From contig NZ_JABUXV010000023.1 of NCBI RefSeq assembly GCF_014897705.1, positions 1-64,000 of the forward strand: a stretch of 64,000 bases of DNA, in the 5' to 3' direction. Source of the DNA: Brachybacterium sp. FME24 (lineage in GTDB: Bacteria > Actinomycetota > Actinomycetes > Actinomycetales > Dermabacteraceae). The translations under genes were made by a program, and so were the position numbers. Position 1 is the stretch's first letter. Each line of letters opens with the position of its first letter. The notes below the pieces were generated by a model. That model was given only the letters and a program-made list of their open reading frames with translations. It was not told where the DNA came from and made no database searches. Of the stretch, positions 51,429 to 60,394 are shown in pieces.

Positions 51429-52385
51429 ATGCTCGGCATCCTGTCGGCGATCGTTCCGATCTTCCTGATCGTGGCCCTCGGCTACGGCGTCACCCGCATC
51501 GGGATCCTCCGCCGCGCCGACATGCGGGTGCTGTCGACCTTCGTCGTGAAGGTGGCCCTGCCGGCGCTCGTGTTCGTGAACGTGGTGGGCCGCTCTCCGG
51601 GGGAGATCCTCAACCCCACCTACCTGCTCACCTACGCGATCGCCGCCCTCGTCATGGTGGGGCTCGCGCGCCTCTGGAATCGCACACGACGGGTCGGGCC
51701 GGTGCGTGCCGCGACACTCTCGCTCGCGGTCAGCGGCACCAACAACGGCTTCGTCGGCTTCCCGATCTTCCTGCTCCTGATCCCCGAGGTGGCCGGGCTG
51801 GCGGTCGGGATGGACATGATGGTCGACAACATCCTGATCATCCCCCTGGCGATCGCGCTGTTCGAGGCCGCGGCGGGACGCGAGACGAGCTGGGGCCCTC
51901 GCCTGGTCGGCACGGTGCGCGGCGTGGTCACCCACCCCATGGTCATCGCCATCGCCGCCGCGCTCGCCCTCACCGCCCTCGGGGTCGGGATCCCCGGGAT
52001 CGTCGACACGGCGCTGGAGCTGGTCGCCGGCTCCTCCTCGGCCGTCGCCCTCTTCTCCATCGGCGGCATGCTGGTGGGGATGTCCCTGCACGGCCAGCGT
52101 GCGGACCTGGCCGCGGCGGTCGTCGCCAAGCTGCTGGTCATGCCGACGGTCGCGGTGGCAGTCGTGCTCGTGCTCCCGCTGCTGGGGCTGCCGTCGCTGG
52201 ACCCCGCGCTGCGCGTCGCGGCGATCCTCACCTGCGCCCTGCCGTCGATGTCGATGGCGGCGGCGCTCGGGGAGCAGTACGGCGAGGGCGAGTTCGGCGC
52301 CTCGACGATGATGCTCTCCACCGTCCTGTCCTTCGTCACCCTCTCCGGCTGGATGCTCGCGCTGAGCGCGGTCGGCTGGCTGTAG
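51429..52385 (+). CDS. AEC-family permease
   Basis: A 318-residue auxin-efflux-carrier (AEC/BART) family protein with about ten membrane segments. Conserved elements are KVALPALVF near residue 45 and SGTNNGFVGFPIF near 105. Bacterial members transport dicarboxylates such as malate or malonate; the substrate here is not evident. SD GAGG precedes the ATG. Confidence 0.85.
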   Translation: MLGILSAIVPIFLIVALGYGVTRIGILRRADMRVLSTFVVKVALPALVFVNVVGRSPGEILNPTYLLTYAIAALVMVGLARLWNRTRRVGPVRAATLSLAVSGTNNGFVGFPIFLLLIPEVAGLAVGMDMMVDNILIIPLAIALFEAAAGRETSWGPRLVGTVRGVVTHPMVIAIAAALALTALGVGIPGIVDTALELVAGSSSAVALFSIGGMLVGMSLHGQRADLAAAVVAKLLVMPTVAVAVVLVLPLLGLPSLDPALRVAAILTCALPSMSMAAALGEQYGEGEFGASTMMLSTVLSFVTLSGWMLALSAVGWL

Positions 52386-52484
52386 CGCACGGCTGGCGGG
52401 AAGAGTTCGGCCACGGGGCAGCGCACCAACGCTCCACCCCCGTGGCCGCGCAGCCCCAGCGTCCCCGAGCGTCAGGAGAAGACC

Positions 52485-52559
52485 GTGAATTACGCACTGA
52501 TCATGCGTGAGGCGTTCTGGCGCGAGGAGCCGGCGGCACGCAACGCCGGGGCCGCCTGA
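52485..52559 (+). CDS. Orphan leader-like peptide (24 aa)
   Basis: A GTG-started 24-residue ORF beginning MNYALIMREAFWRE, with a strong SD (AGGAGAAGACC) and one Tyr and one Trp codon. A GC-rich hairpin follows within 8 nt of the stop. The layout is that of an attenuation leader, but the next gene is convergent, so it controls no visible operon. It may be a remnant, a true small protein or part of a small RNA. Confidence 0.5.
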   Translation: MNYALIMREAFWREEPAARNAGAA

Positions 52560-52566
52560 CTCCTCC

Positions 52567-52589
52567 GGCCCGGTCATCGCGGCCGGGCC
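52567..52589 (+). terminator. Hairpin after the 24-aa ORF
   Basis: Seven-bp perfect arms GGCCCGG/CCGGGCC (52567-52573 and 52583-52589) with a 9-nt loop, lacking a T-tract. It also lies 9 bp from the convergent sulfatase stop and could serve both directions. Confidence 0.5.
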
Positions 52590-52598
52590 TCGACGTCA

Positions 52599-54056
52599 TC
52601 ACCGCCCGCTCCCGGGAATGATTCGGGGCGGCGTCGACTGGCCGGCGCCGTCGGTCCCGGTGCTCCAGCCACTGAGGGCTGCAACCTCATGGTCGGCGAA
52701 CCAGGAGGTCATGGCGTCGGTAAGATCGCGGCGGCGAGCGGCGCTGGCAGGGTCACCCGAGCGGTCGCTGTCTTCGAGAGGATCTGCCTCGAGGTCGTAG
52801 AGCTCCACCGGACCCTCGCGGCGCAGGACCAGCTTCCAGCCATCGGTGCGGATCATGCGGGCGGCGCCGTATTCGTCGTGGATGACGATCCGGTCGTCGG
52901 CCTCCGTGGGCAGGTCGGCGCCCAGCAGTCGAGGTGCGAATGAGCGTCCCGCCCGCAACGGATCCGGGGCGGGCATGGCACCGGTGAGCTCGGCGAGGGT
53001 CTCGTAGAGGCTGGTGGCCGACGTGGGCCGCTGATCAACGTGACCGGCAGGGATGACCCCTGGCCAGCGGGCGATGAACGGGACCGTGATGGATGGCTCC
53101 CAGAAGTTCAGCGGCCAAGTCGCGTTGCCCTTGCCCCAGACCCCGTGGTGACCGCAGGAGAATCCGTTGTCCGAGGTGAACAGAACAACGGTGCGGGCGA
53201 GCTCGCCGGTCTGCTCGAGATGGGCAAGAAGCTGGGCCACACTGCGATCCACGCCGCTGACGGCTGCGCCGTAGCCGGCAAGTGCCTCATGCCGGTTCGC
53301 GAGGGGTCCGGCGAAGTTCTCGCGCACGAACCAGGGATGGTCGGGCAGTTGCGGGATCGAAGGGAAGTCGGTGTCACGGTAGAGGTCGCGCAGCTCGCCA
53401 GGATGCTCCTGGCCGAGCCAGGGATCGTGTGGGGCCGTCCAGTTGACCTGCAGGAAGAAGGGACGCTCATCTCCGCCAGAGGGTCCGCGCCCGAGGAAGT
53501 CGAGGCCCCGCTCCGTGAGGGCGTCGGTGAGGTAGCGGGGCTCGGACCCGGACTGCGCGGGAACTGCGGGCACCCCGGTCGCGGGGTCCTGTTCCCAGAT
53601 CGGGGCGCCGTAGTAGGAGCCACCGCCGAGCTGATGGGCGTACCAGTAGTCGAAGCCGGGAGCGGGAGCGTCGGAGGAGCCGACATGCCACTTGCCGACC
53701 ATCCCGCAGCGGTAGCCGTCACGGGAGAGCATTGCGGCGATCGTGTCGGCCCCGGGCAGATCGGCGAGGAAGTCCGGATCCAGCGGTCGGCGCGGCGACG
53801 CAGTGCGGGCAAGGGCCTCGGGCAGGATCCAGTCGTGGATCCCGTGGGCCGACGGCATGCGGCCGGTCATCATGCTCGCCCGCGCCGGGGAGCAAACCGG
53901 TGAAGCGCAGTAGAACTGCGGGAGCGTGGTGCCTTCGCGTTGGAGCCGGTCCAGGGTCGGGGTGTGGAGCTCCGGGGTGCGGGTGCGGAGCGCCCAGGAC
54001 CCCTGGTCGTCGGTGACCAGCAACAGGACGTTCGGCCGAGCGGTCTCGGCGGGCAT
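52599..54056 (-). CDS. Cys-type sulfatase
   Basis: A 485-residue alkaline-phosphatase-fold sulfatase. N-terminal metal site LLLVTDDQG, formylglycine motif CSPARASMMTGR (CxPxR, Cys matured by an FGE encoded elsewhere), GKWHVG, and the second metal site FTSDNGFSCGHHG. No signal peptide, so it acts in the cytoplasm on an imported sulfate ester. ATG chosen over an adjacent GTG for SD spacing. It is divergent from the isomerase/dehydrogenase/permease operon, which suggests a sulfated or acidic sugar substrate. Confidence 0.88.
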   Translation of the reverse strand: MPAETARPNVLLLVTDDQGSWALRTRTPELHTPTLDRLQREGTTLPQFYCASPVCSPARASMMTGRMPSAHGIHDWILPEALARTASPRRPLDPDFLADLPGADTIAAMLSRDGYRCGMVGKWHVGSSDAPAPGFDYWYAHQLGGGSYYGAPIWEQDPATGVPAVPAQSGSEPRYLTDALTERGLDFLGRGPSGGDERPFFLQVNWTAPHDPWLGQEHPGELRDLYRDTDFPSIPQLPDHPWFVRENFAGPLANRHEALAGYGAAVSGVDRSVAQLLAHLEQTGELARTVVLFTSDNGFSCGHHGVWGKGNATWPLNFWEPSITVPFIARWPGVIPAGHVDQRPTSATSLYETLAELTGAMPAPDPLRAGRSFAPRLLGADLPTEADDRIVIHDEYGAARMIRTDGWKLVLRREGPVELYDLEADPLEDSDRSGDPASAARRRDLTDAMTSWFADHEVAALSGWSTGTDGAGQSTPPRIIPGSGR

Positions 54057-54186
54057 CACGGGACTCCTCGACGTGTTCGGGTGACTGGACGAGCTCGCCG
54101 GCTACCGGCTTCGCGGGGCCCGCCGCCGACGCCAGATACTCCCCTACAGTGCACCGCACCCACGCGATTTCCTAGGATAATCTGCG

Positions 54187-54200
54187 GGCAATCGCTTTCC
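54187..54200. promoter_or_regulatory. Candidate LacI-type operator at the isomerase promoter
   Basis: GGCAATCGCTTTCC is a pseudo-palindrome centred on CG. It lies just downstream of GATAAT (54176-54181), at the expected transcription start of the isomerase operon and in the region shared with the divergent sulfatase. The LacI gene at 57643 is the likely ligand-binding partner. Confidence 0.55.
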
Positions 54201-54226
54201 AACTGTATGAGATCGGAAGGACCACG

Positions 54227-55009
54227 ATGATCCGTCCCGGACTCTGCTCCGTCACCTTCAGAGGGCTCGACGTCAGCCGTGTCGTCGCGCTCGCCGCCGA
54301 TGCGGGCCTCGAGTGCATCGAATGGGCTGGCGACGCCCACGTGCCGCCCGGTGACACCGTCGCGGCAACCCGAGCCCGTGAGCTCACCGAGCGGGCGGGC
54401 CTTGCCGTCGCCTCCTACGGCTCCTACCTGACCTTCGAGGGCTCCGACGAGGATTTCGGCGTCCAGAGCGAGGCCGCGCTCAACTCGGCTCGCGTCCTGG
54501 CAGCGCCCCGGATCCGGGTGTGGGCTGCGCGCACCGCCTCCGCCGACGTCACCGAGCAGCCGCGCGCCCGGATCGTCGGCCGGATCCAGTCGTTCGCCGA
54601 CCGCGCGGCCGAGCACGGCATCGAGGTCGGCCTCGAGTTCCACGGCGGCACGCTGACCGACGAGATCGGCTCGACCCTGCGCTTGCTCGAGGAGGTGGGC
54701 CGCGACAGCGTGCTCAGTTACTGGCAGCCCCATCAGGACATGCCTGCCGCCGAGGCGGTCGACACGCTGCGCCAGGTCCTGCCGCGCACGTCGACGATCC
54801 ACGTCTTCTCCTGGTGGCCGAACCATCGGCGCCACCCATTGGCCGAGCGCGAGGATCTGTGGCGCGAGGTGTTCGGCGCACTCGCAGCAGAGGGCTCGGA
54901 CCGGGACGCTCTGCTCGAATTCGTGCCGGACGACGATCCTGCGGCGCTGCCCCGCGAGGCGGAGACCCTGCGCGCCCTGATCCTCGCCGGGCAGGAGGCC
55001 GCCCGATGA
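54227..55009 (+). CDS. Sugar phosphate isomerase/epimerase (TIM barrel)
   Basis: A 260-residue AP-endonuclease-2-type TIM barrel. GLCSVTFRGLDVSRVV starts the barrel; metal ligands are expected at GLEFHGG and near IHVFSWWPNH. Such proteins isomerise or epimerise sugars and sugar acids. Its stop overlaps the dehydrogenase start (ATGA). First gene of the + strand operon. Confidence 0.8.
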   Translation: MIRPGLCSVTFRGLDVSRVVALAADAGLECIEWAGDAHVPPGDTVAATRARELTERAGLAVASYGSYLTFEGSDEDFGVQSEAALNSARVLAAPRIRVWAARTASADVTEQPRARIVGRIQSFADRAAEHGIEVGLEFHGGTLTDEIGSTLRLLEEVGRDSVLSYWQPHQDMPAAEAVDTLRQVLPRTSTIHVFSWWPNHRRHPLAEREDLWREVFGALAAEGSDRDALLEFVPDDDPAALPREAETLRALILAGQEAAR

Positions 55010-55998
55010 AGGCTCTGCTCGCGATACCCGAGGGACTGCCTTCTCGCATGTTCGATCCCACCCAGCGCGAGCGCCTGCGGGGCCTGGCCGAGATCGACCC
55101 CGATCGCGCTGTCCCCGACCTCACCGTTCTGCTCGATGAGGAGCTGCGGGAAGTGGAGGTGCTGATCACCGGCTGGGGGTCTCCGCTGATCGACGCCGAG
55201 ACCCTCGCGCGCCTGCCGCGACTGCGGGCGATCGTACACGCCGCCGGCACGGTGCGCTTCGTGGTCTCCGACGCCGTCTGGAAGCGCGGGAACATCGTGG
55301 TGACCTCAGCGACCGAGGCGAACGCCGTGCCGGTCGCGGAGTTCGCCCTCGCCCACATCCTGCTGGCCGGCAAGCGCAGCCTGGTCCGGGAGGCCCGGTA
55401 CCGCGCCGATCGCGAGGTGCACCCCGGGGCCGCCGCCGAGGCGGAGATCGGCAACTACGGCGCCGTCGTCGGTCTCATCGGAGCGTCACGGATCGGCGCC
55501 CTGGTGGCCGAGCACCTGCGCCCCTTCGACGTGGAGGCCCTGGTCACCGACCCGTATGCGAGTGCGGAGCAGATCGCCGCCCTGGGCGCGACGAAGGTGG
55601 AGCCCGAGCAGCTGTACGCCCGCAGCGACGTGGTGAGCTTGCACGCGCCGGACGTCCCCTCCACCCGCGGCATGGTCAGCCGGCACCTGCTGGCCCTGAT
55701 GCGCGAGGGCACCACCTTCGTCAACACCGCCCGCCCGGCACTCGTGGATCTGGACGCGCTGCGCGAGGAACTGGTCTCCGGGCGCCTGACCGCCGTGCTC
55801 GATGTGCACGACGATCTGGCCGACGACGACCCGATCTGGGGCCTGCCGAACGTGTCGATCACCCCGCACCTCGCCGGCTCTCAGGGCAATGAGCTGCGCC
55901 GCATGGGCGAGCATGCCCTCGAAGAGGTCCGCCGCCTCGCGACCGGGGAGAGCGCGCGCTACCCGGTCGATCCCGCACGACTCGACATCTCCGCCTAG
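55006..55998 (+). CDS. D-isomer-specific 2-hydroxyacid dehydrogenase
   Basis: A 330-residue NAD(P)-dependent enzyme. The nucleotide-binding segment VVGLIGASRIGALVAEHL has Ala in place of the usual second Gly. HAAGTVRFV is the substrate loop, followed by FVNTARPALVDLDAL and a C-terminal ITPHLAGSQGNE with the catalytic His. It should interconvert a 2-keto acid and D-2-hydroxy acid made from the imported acid sugar. SD GGAGG precedes the ATG inside the isomerase end. Confidence 0.87.
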   Translation: MKALLAIPEGLPSRMFDPTQRERLRGLAEIDPDRAVPDLTVLLDEELREVEVLITGWGSPLIDAETLARLPRLRAIVHAAGTVRFVVSDAVWKRGNIVVTSATEANAVPVAEFALAHILLAGKRSLVREARYRADREVHPGAAAEAEIGNYGAVVGLIGASRIGALVAEHLRPFDVEALVTDPYASAEQIAALGATKVEPEQLYARSDVVSLHAPDVPSTRGMVSRHLLALMREGTTFVNTARPALVDLDALREELVSGRLTAVLDVHDDLADDDPIWGLPNVSITPHLAGSQGNELRRMGEHALEEVRRLATGESARYPVDPARLDISA

Positions 55999-56125
55999 CA
56001 CCCAGCAGTCACCGCGGCTGCGACACGCAGGTGCGACGCCCGGCCCGGCCGGTGCCGCAGACTGTCCCGGTTATTGCGTCGAGGCACTGCCGTCCCGGCG
56101 CTCCCCGCAGGGACAGGAGCATTTC

Positions 56126-57490
56126 GTGGTCATCCTCCACACGGTGATCGCCATCATCGGGATCGTCGGCCTCATCATCAAGGCGAAGGTCGACCCGGTG
56201 ATCTCCCTGATCATCGGCTCGCTCTATCTCGGCCTTGCCACGGGCGTGGGCTTCAGCGGCACCATCGGCGCGATCACCACCGGCTTCGGCGACATCATGG
56301 CCGAGGTCGGCCTGCTCATCGGGTTCGGGGTCCTCATCGGCTCCCTCCTCCACGAGATGGGCGCCTTCCAGAAGATGGTGACGCTGCTGGTCAACGGCGT
56401 CGGCGGCCGCCGGCTGCCCTACGCGCTCACGGCCGCGATGTCCACGGTGTTCCCCTCGATCTATGTGGATGTGCAGGTCGTGCTGGCCTCCCCGGTGGTG
56501 CGATCGGCAGGTCCGCTGATCGGGCCGCGGGGCCTGCCGCTCATGGCCGGGGCCCTGGGCACCGGGATCTTCGCCGGCTACGTCTTCGTCGTCCCGGGCC
56601 TGGCTGCGGTCTCCATCGCCGGGCTGATGGGGATTCCACTGGGCACCTGGATCCTCTACGGGATCATCCTCGGGCCGGTGACCGCGATCGTGACAACCCT
56701 GCTCTTCCGCCTGCTGCTGCGCGGAGGGTTCTGGAAACCTGCCCTCGACGAAGCGGCCGAGGAGGCTGTCGTCGAATCGGCCGACACGACGCAGGACCCT
56801 GCGGGGGCCGACGCACCGGCCGAGAAGCGGCCTACGCCCCCGCTGCTGGTCTGCCTGCTGCCGATCCTCGTCCCGCTGGTGATGATCGCCGGCGGAGCCT
56901 TCGCCGAGCTGTTCGGGGTCACCCACGACGCGATCGCCTTCATCGGCGACGCCAACTTCGCCCTGTTCGTCGGCCTGATCGGTGCATATCTGCTGGCCCG
57001 CCGGGCCCTGGGGTCCGAGGGGACGCACCGGGCCATGGGCACGGGCTTCCACACCACCGGCGAGATCCTGCTCATCACGGGCATCGGCGGCTCGCTGGGC
57101 GCCGTCATTGCGGAGACGGGCCTGGACACGATCCTCGCGAGCCTCTTCACCGCCGACGCCGGGGCGCCGGTGATCCTCAGCATCCTGCTCGCCTGGGCGA
57201 TCGCCGCCGTGCTGCACCTGGCGATCGGATCGGTGTCGGTGGCTTCCATCGCCGCAGCCGGGATCATCGCCCCGGTCCTCGGGTCGATCGACGTCTCCCC
57301 GATCGTCATCGGCCTCGCCGTCGCCTCGGGCGCCATGTTCGCCCTCCAGGTGAACAGCAACTTCTTCTGGATGTTCAAGTCGCTGATCGGCCTGACCACT
57401 CAGGGCACCCTGAAGACCTTGACGATGGTCACCTCCATCGCGTCCCTCGTCTCCCTTCCCCTGGTGATGGTGGTGGGCGTCTTCGCCTGA
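56126..57490 (+). CDS. GntP-family gluconate:H+ symporter
   Basis: A 454-residue permease of the GntP family with about 12 membrane segments. Conserved elements include ISLIIGSLYLGLATGV, FPSIYVDVQVVLASPV and QVNSNFFWMFKSL. A charged cytoplasmic loop lies near residues 205-235. GTG start with SD AGGAG 6 nt upstream; the longer frame across the dehydrogenase was rejected. It probably imports a gluconate-like acid for the two enzymes before it. Confidence 0.88.
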   Translation: MVILHTVIAIIGIVGLIIKAKVDPVISLIIGSLYLGLATGVGFSGTIGAITTGFGDIMAEVGLLIGFGVLIGSLLHEMGAFQKMVTLLVNGVGGRRLPYALTAAMSTVFPSIYVDVQVVLASPVVRSAGPLIGPRGLPLMAGALGTGIFAGYVFVVPGLAAVSIAGLMGIPLGTWILYGIILGPVTAIVTTLLFRLLLRGGFWKPALDEAAEEAVVESADTTQDPAGADAPAEKRPTPPLLVCLLPILVPLVMIAGGAFAELFGVTHDAIAFIGDANFALFVGLIGAYLLARRALGSEGTHRAMGTGFHTTGEILLITGIGGSLGAVIAETGLDTILASLFTADAGAPVILSILLAWAIAAVLHLAIGSVSVASIAAAGIIAPVLGSIDVSPIVIGLAVASGAMFALQVNSNFFWMFKSLIGLTTQGTLKTLTMVTSIASLVSLPLVMVVGVFA

Positions 57491-57585
57491 GCAGTGTCCG
57501 AGGCGCGAGAGGAAGAAAGCTCACGCCGTGGGATGGGCGGAAAGCCCGGCCGGGGCACCGCGGCCTCGTTATGCTGGTGGGGGTC

Positions 57586-57600
57586 GGGACAGCGTTTCCC
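57586..57600. promoter_or_regulatory. Candidate LacI-type operator at the lacI promoter
   Basis: GGGACAGCGTTTCCC is CG-centred and palindromic in part. It lies about 10 bp downstream of TATGCT (57570-57575), mirroring the arrangement at 54187, and would allow autoregulation. Confidence 0.5.
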
Positions 57601-57642
57601 CGCTCCCGTCGCGACCACAGTCCCCCAGCATGAGGAGCCCCG

Positions 57643-58749
57643 ATGGCCGCAGTACGTCTCAGCGACGTCGCCCAGGATGCCGGGGTCTCCCTGGCCACCG
57701 CATCGCGCGTGCTCAACGGGTCCGCTCGCGTGCCCGGCAAGGCCGTCGCCGAGAAGGTGGAGGCCGCCGCGCTGAGGCTCGGCTATGTGCCCAATGCCCA
57801 GGCCCAGGCCCTCGCCCGCTCCCGCTCCGGCCTGATCGGTCTCGTGGTCCACGACATCGCCGATCCGTACTTCGCGACCATCGCCCGCGAGGTCCAGCAG
57901 CAGGTGTTCGCCTCGCAGGCCCAGGTGCTGCTCACGCAGACCGACCGCGAGATCGACACGGAGGTGCGCGCGCTGCGCTCCCTCATCGCCCAGCAGGTCG
58001 ACGCGCTCGTGCTGGTGGGCTCGCACCGGTACGGCACTGATTCCGACGCCTCGATCAGCGCGCTGCTGGGCGGCTTCGCCCGCAACGGCGGCCGGGTGGT
58101 CGGCATGGGGCAGTCCCTCGGCGTCGGCCGCACGATCGTGCCCGACAACGCGGCGGCCGCGCATGAGCTCGCCACCGCGCTGGTCGTCGGGGGCCATCGC
58201 CGCTTCGCGGTGGTCCAGGGCATCTCCGGGATCCCGTCGGCCGCGGACCGCACCGGCGGCTTCATCGCCGCACTCACCGAGGCCGGCATCGAGCCGGAGC
58301 TGAGCATCGACGCCGGGCTCACCCGCGATGGGGGGCACCTCGCCGCCGCACAGATCCAGGAGCACCTCGCCTCGGCGACGACGGCCGACGACTCCCCCCT
58401 GTGCCTGTTCGCCCCGGCCGACGTCATGGCCCTCGGGGCGCTGGGCGAACTGCGCCGTCGGGGCATCGACGTGCCCAGCCAGGTGTCCGTCGCCGGATTC
58501 GGCGGAGTGCCCGACGCGGAGGACTCCAATCCGTCCCTCACCACGGTCGCCCTGCCGCTGCACGACATGGCGCGCCGCGCGGTCGAGTGGGTGCTCGATC
58601 TGCCCGCCGAGGGCTCCCGCCCCGATACCGAGGGCTCTGACACCGGGCACGGTGACAGCGCCCGGTCGACCGCCGATCAACCGACCGAGGTGCACGTGCG
58701 CGGCGACGTGCTGCTGCGCGAGTCCACCACACTCACTGCCGCCGACTGA
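57643..58749 (+). CDS. LacI-family regulator of the acid-sugar cluster
   Basis: A 368-residue regulator with helix-turn-helix VRLSDVAQDAGVSLATASRV and hinge ALRLGYVPN. The effector domain starts SGLIGLVVHDIADPYFATI. The C-terminus has a Gly/Asp/Ser-rich insertion near residues 325-345. SD GAGGAG precedes the ATG. It follows the permease gene by 152 bp with its own promoter and probably controls the sulfatase, isomerase, dehydrogenase and GntP genes. Confidence 0.9.
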   Translation: MAAVRLSDVAQDAGVSLATASRVLNGSARVPGKAVAEKVEAAALRLGYVPNAQAQALARSRSGLIGLVVHDIADPYFATIAREVQQQVFASQAQVLLTQTDREIDTEVRALRSLIAQQVDALVLVGSHRYGTDSDASISALLGGFARNGGRVVGMGQSLGVGRTIVPDNAAAAHELATALVVGGHRRFAVVQGISGIPSAADRTGGFIAALTEAGIEPELSIDAGLTRDGGHLAAAQIQEHLASATTADDSPLCLFAPADVMALGALGELRRRGIDVPSQVSVAGFGGVPDAEDSNPSLTTVALPLHDMARRAVEWVLDLPAEGSRPDTEGSDTGHGDSARSTADQPTEVHVRGDVLLRESTTLTAAD

Positions 58750-58986
58750 CCGCCACCGGAGCGCGCCCCACCGCCGTTCATGGCGGCAACAGCACGGGCC
58801 ACGATCATCCGGATCGACAGCCCGATGGCCCGCAGCGCACACCAGGGGACCGGCGAGGAGAAGGGCGCGCCCGAGGAGCCCCGGCCGGGGTGTGCCAGCG
58901 CCTCCCGGAATTCTTCGACCACGCGTGCTCGAGAGCCGCATTATCGATTCCGACGAGACAGCTGTACCAGGACCATGATACAAAGT

Positions 58987-59004
58987 GTGTCACTCCCGTG
59001 ACAC
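58987..59004. promoter_or_regulatory. Perfect dyad upstream of the membrane protein/YtrA operon
   Basis: GTGTCAC-TCCC-GTGACAC has 7-bp perfect arms and ends 15 bp before the ATG at 59020. It is a good candidate for the YtrA-type regulator encoded in the same operon. Confidence 0.65.
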
Positions 59005-59019
59005 GATTCGAGGTCGCTG

Positions 59020-59979
59020 ATGACTCTGACACTCCTCACGCTGACGATGGCGTACTGGCCACCGCTGGTGGCCCTCCTGCTCGCCACCGTCGTCGCCCTC
59101 CTCCGGCACCGCCGTGCCACCCCGCTCACTCTGCCGGCCTCGGTCCGTCGGTGGCTGGTCACCGGGGTCGGCTCGGCTCTCGCCCTGCTTCTGCTCCTGC
59201 CCGTGCTCTCCCTCCCCGGCGTCATCCCTCATCTGCCCCGAAGTTTTCTCGCCGATTGGCACGGCCTGACACTCACCGGTCTCGCTGCGCCGTTGGTGGC
59301 AGGGATCGTGGCCACGGCGCTCCTCGCACTGCCGATGCCTGAGCGGGACGGCTCCGGAACAGCCGACCTCTCCCGTCGGACGGCGTTCGGATTCGTGGCG
59401 CGCCCGTGGGCGCTCGCGCTGGCCGCCTCGGCCGCCGCCGCACTGGGCTTGGCCATCGCGGCGGGCATGGCCTCCACCCTCGATGACCAGGGACGCCGCA
59501 CGATGTACGTCGTCGACGTCGGGACCACGGCGGTGGGCAGCACGATCTACGGGTGGTTCTTCTCGGTGCCGTGCCTCGTGCTCCTCGCGGTACTGCTCGC
59601 GACTTCCGCCGCGACCACGGTCCTGATCTCCCGCCCTCCGTGGGACCGCGACCGCAAGGTCGATACGAGCATCCGCCGCCGTCGTACCCGCGACGTCCTC
59701 ACCGTCGCCGTCGGCGCCCTTCTCCTCCACCTCTCCGGAGTCCTTCGCTTCCTGGCGAACACGGCCGCGCTCGAAGGCGGCATGACGGCGGGCGACGGCA
59801 CCTGGTTCTGGGCCATCACCCCGTTCTCCGCCCTCGAGACGGCCCTGCGTTTCCTCGGCAATGCGACGGACGTCGCCGGCTGGCTCCTGTGGCTCCTCGT
59901 GCTGCTGGCGACCCTCGCCGGCTCGGCCCGACACCGCACGACGGCGGAGAGGGCAGCGTGGACCGACGCATCGCACTGA
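59020..59979 (+). CDS. Polytopic membrane protein of unknown function
   Basis: A 319-residue protein with about seven hydrophobic segments and a basic loop (DRDRKVDTSIRRRRTRD) near residue 215. No family recognised. It is cotranscribed with, and overlaps, a YtrA-type GntR regulator, an arrangement often seen for membrane proteins induced by cell-envelope stress. Confidence 0.7.
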   Translation: MTLTLLTLTMAYWPPLVALLLATVVALLRHRRATPLTLPASVRRWLVTGVGSALALLLLLPVLSLPGVIPHLPRSFLADWHGLTLTGLAAPLVAGIVATALLALPMPERDGSGTADLSRRTAFGFVARPWALALAASAAAALGLAIAAGMASTLDDQGRRTMYVVDVGTTAVGSTIYGWFFSVPCLVLLAVLLATSAATTVLISRPPWDRDRKVDTSIRRRRTRDVLTVAVGALLLHLSGVLRFLANTAALEGGMTAGDGTWFWAITPFSALETALRFLGNATDVAGWLLWLLVLLATLAGSARHRTTAERAAWTDASH

Positions 59980-60314
59980 CCGGGAGCGCATCTCCCGTGG
60001 AGCAGATCCGCGACCAGATCCGCGGCCTCATCGCGACCGGCCAACTCGCCGCCGGGGAGCCTCTGCCCTCGGTCCGACAGCTCGCCAAGGACCTCGCCAT
60101 CGCACCCGGAACCGCGGCCAAGGCCTATCGAGCCCTGGAGCAGGAAGGGCTCGTGGAAACTCGGATCGGGGGCGGCACGCGGGTGAGCGCCACTGCGAGC
60201 AGCACTCCCGGCCCCGTCCTCGACCACGCTCGGGGCCTGGTCGACGCGTCGTTGCAGACCGGTGTCGACGTCGAGGACGCGGTGCGGATCGTGCGTGCCA
60301 TCTGGCCGCGGTGA
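59958..60314 (+). CDS. GntR-family regulator, YtrA subfamily
   Basis: A 118-residue regulator: winged helix (residues about 10-75; LPSVRQLAKDLAIAPGTAAKAY) followed only by a short helical dimerisation tail, as in YtrA proteins. The GTG start lies inside the end of the membrane-protein gene, in another frame. It probably autoregulates this operon through the dyad at 58987. Confidence 0.88.
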   Translation: MDRRIALTGSASPVEQIRDQIRGLIATGQLAAGEPLPSVRQLAKDLAIAPGTAAKAYRALEQEGLVETRIGGGTRVSATASSTPGPVLDHARGLVDASLQTGVDVEDAVRIVRAIWPR

Positions 60315-60394
60315 CTCGCGAGCGCACATGATGCCCCGCTCCCGATGGTGGCCGCTCCGACTGATCCCGGAACCGTCGACGACCTCGACAGTCC

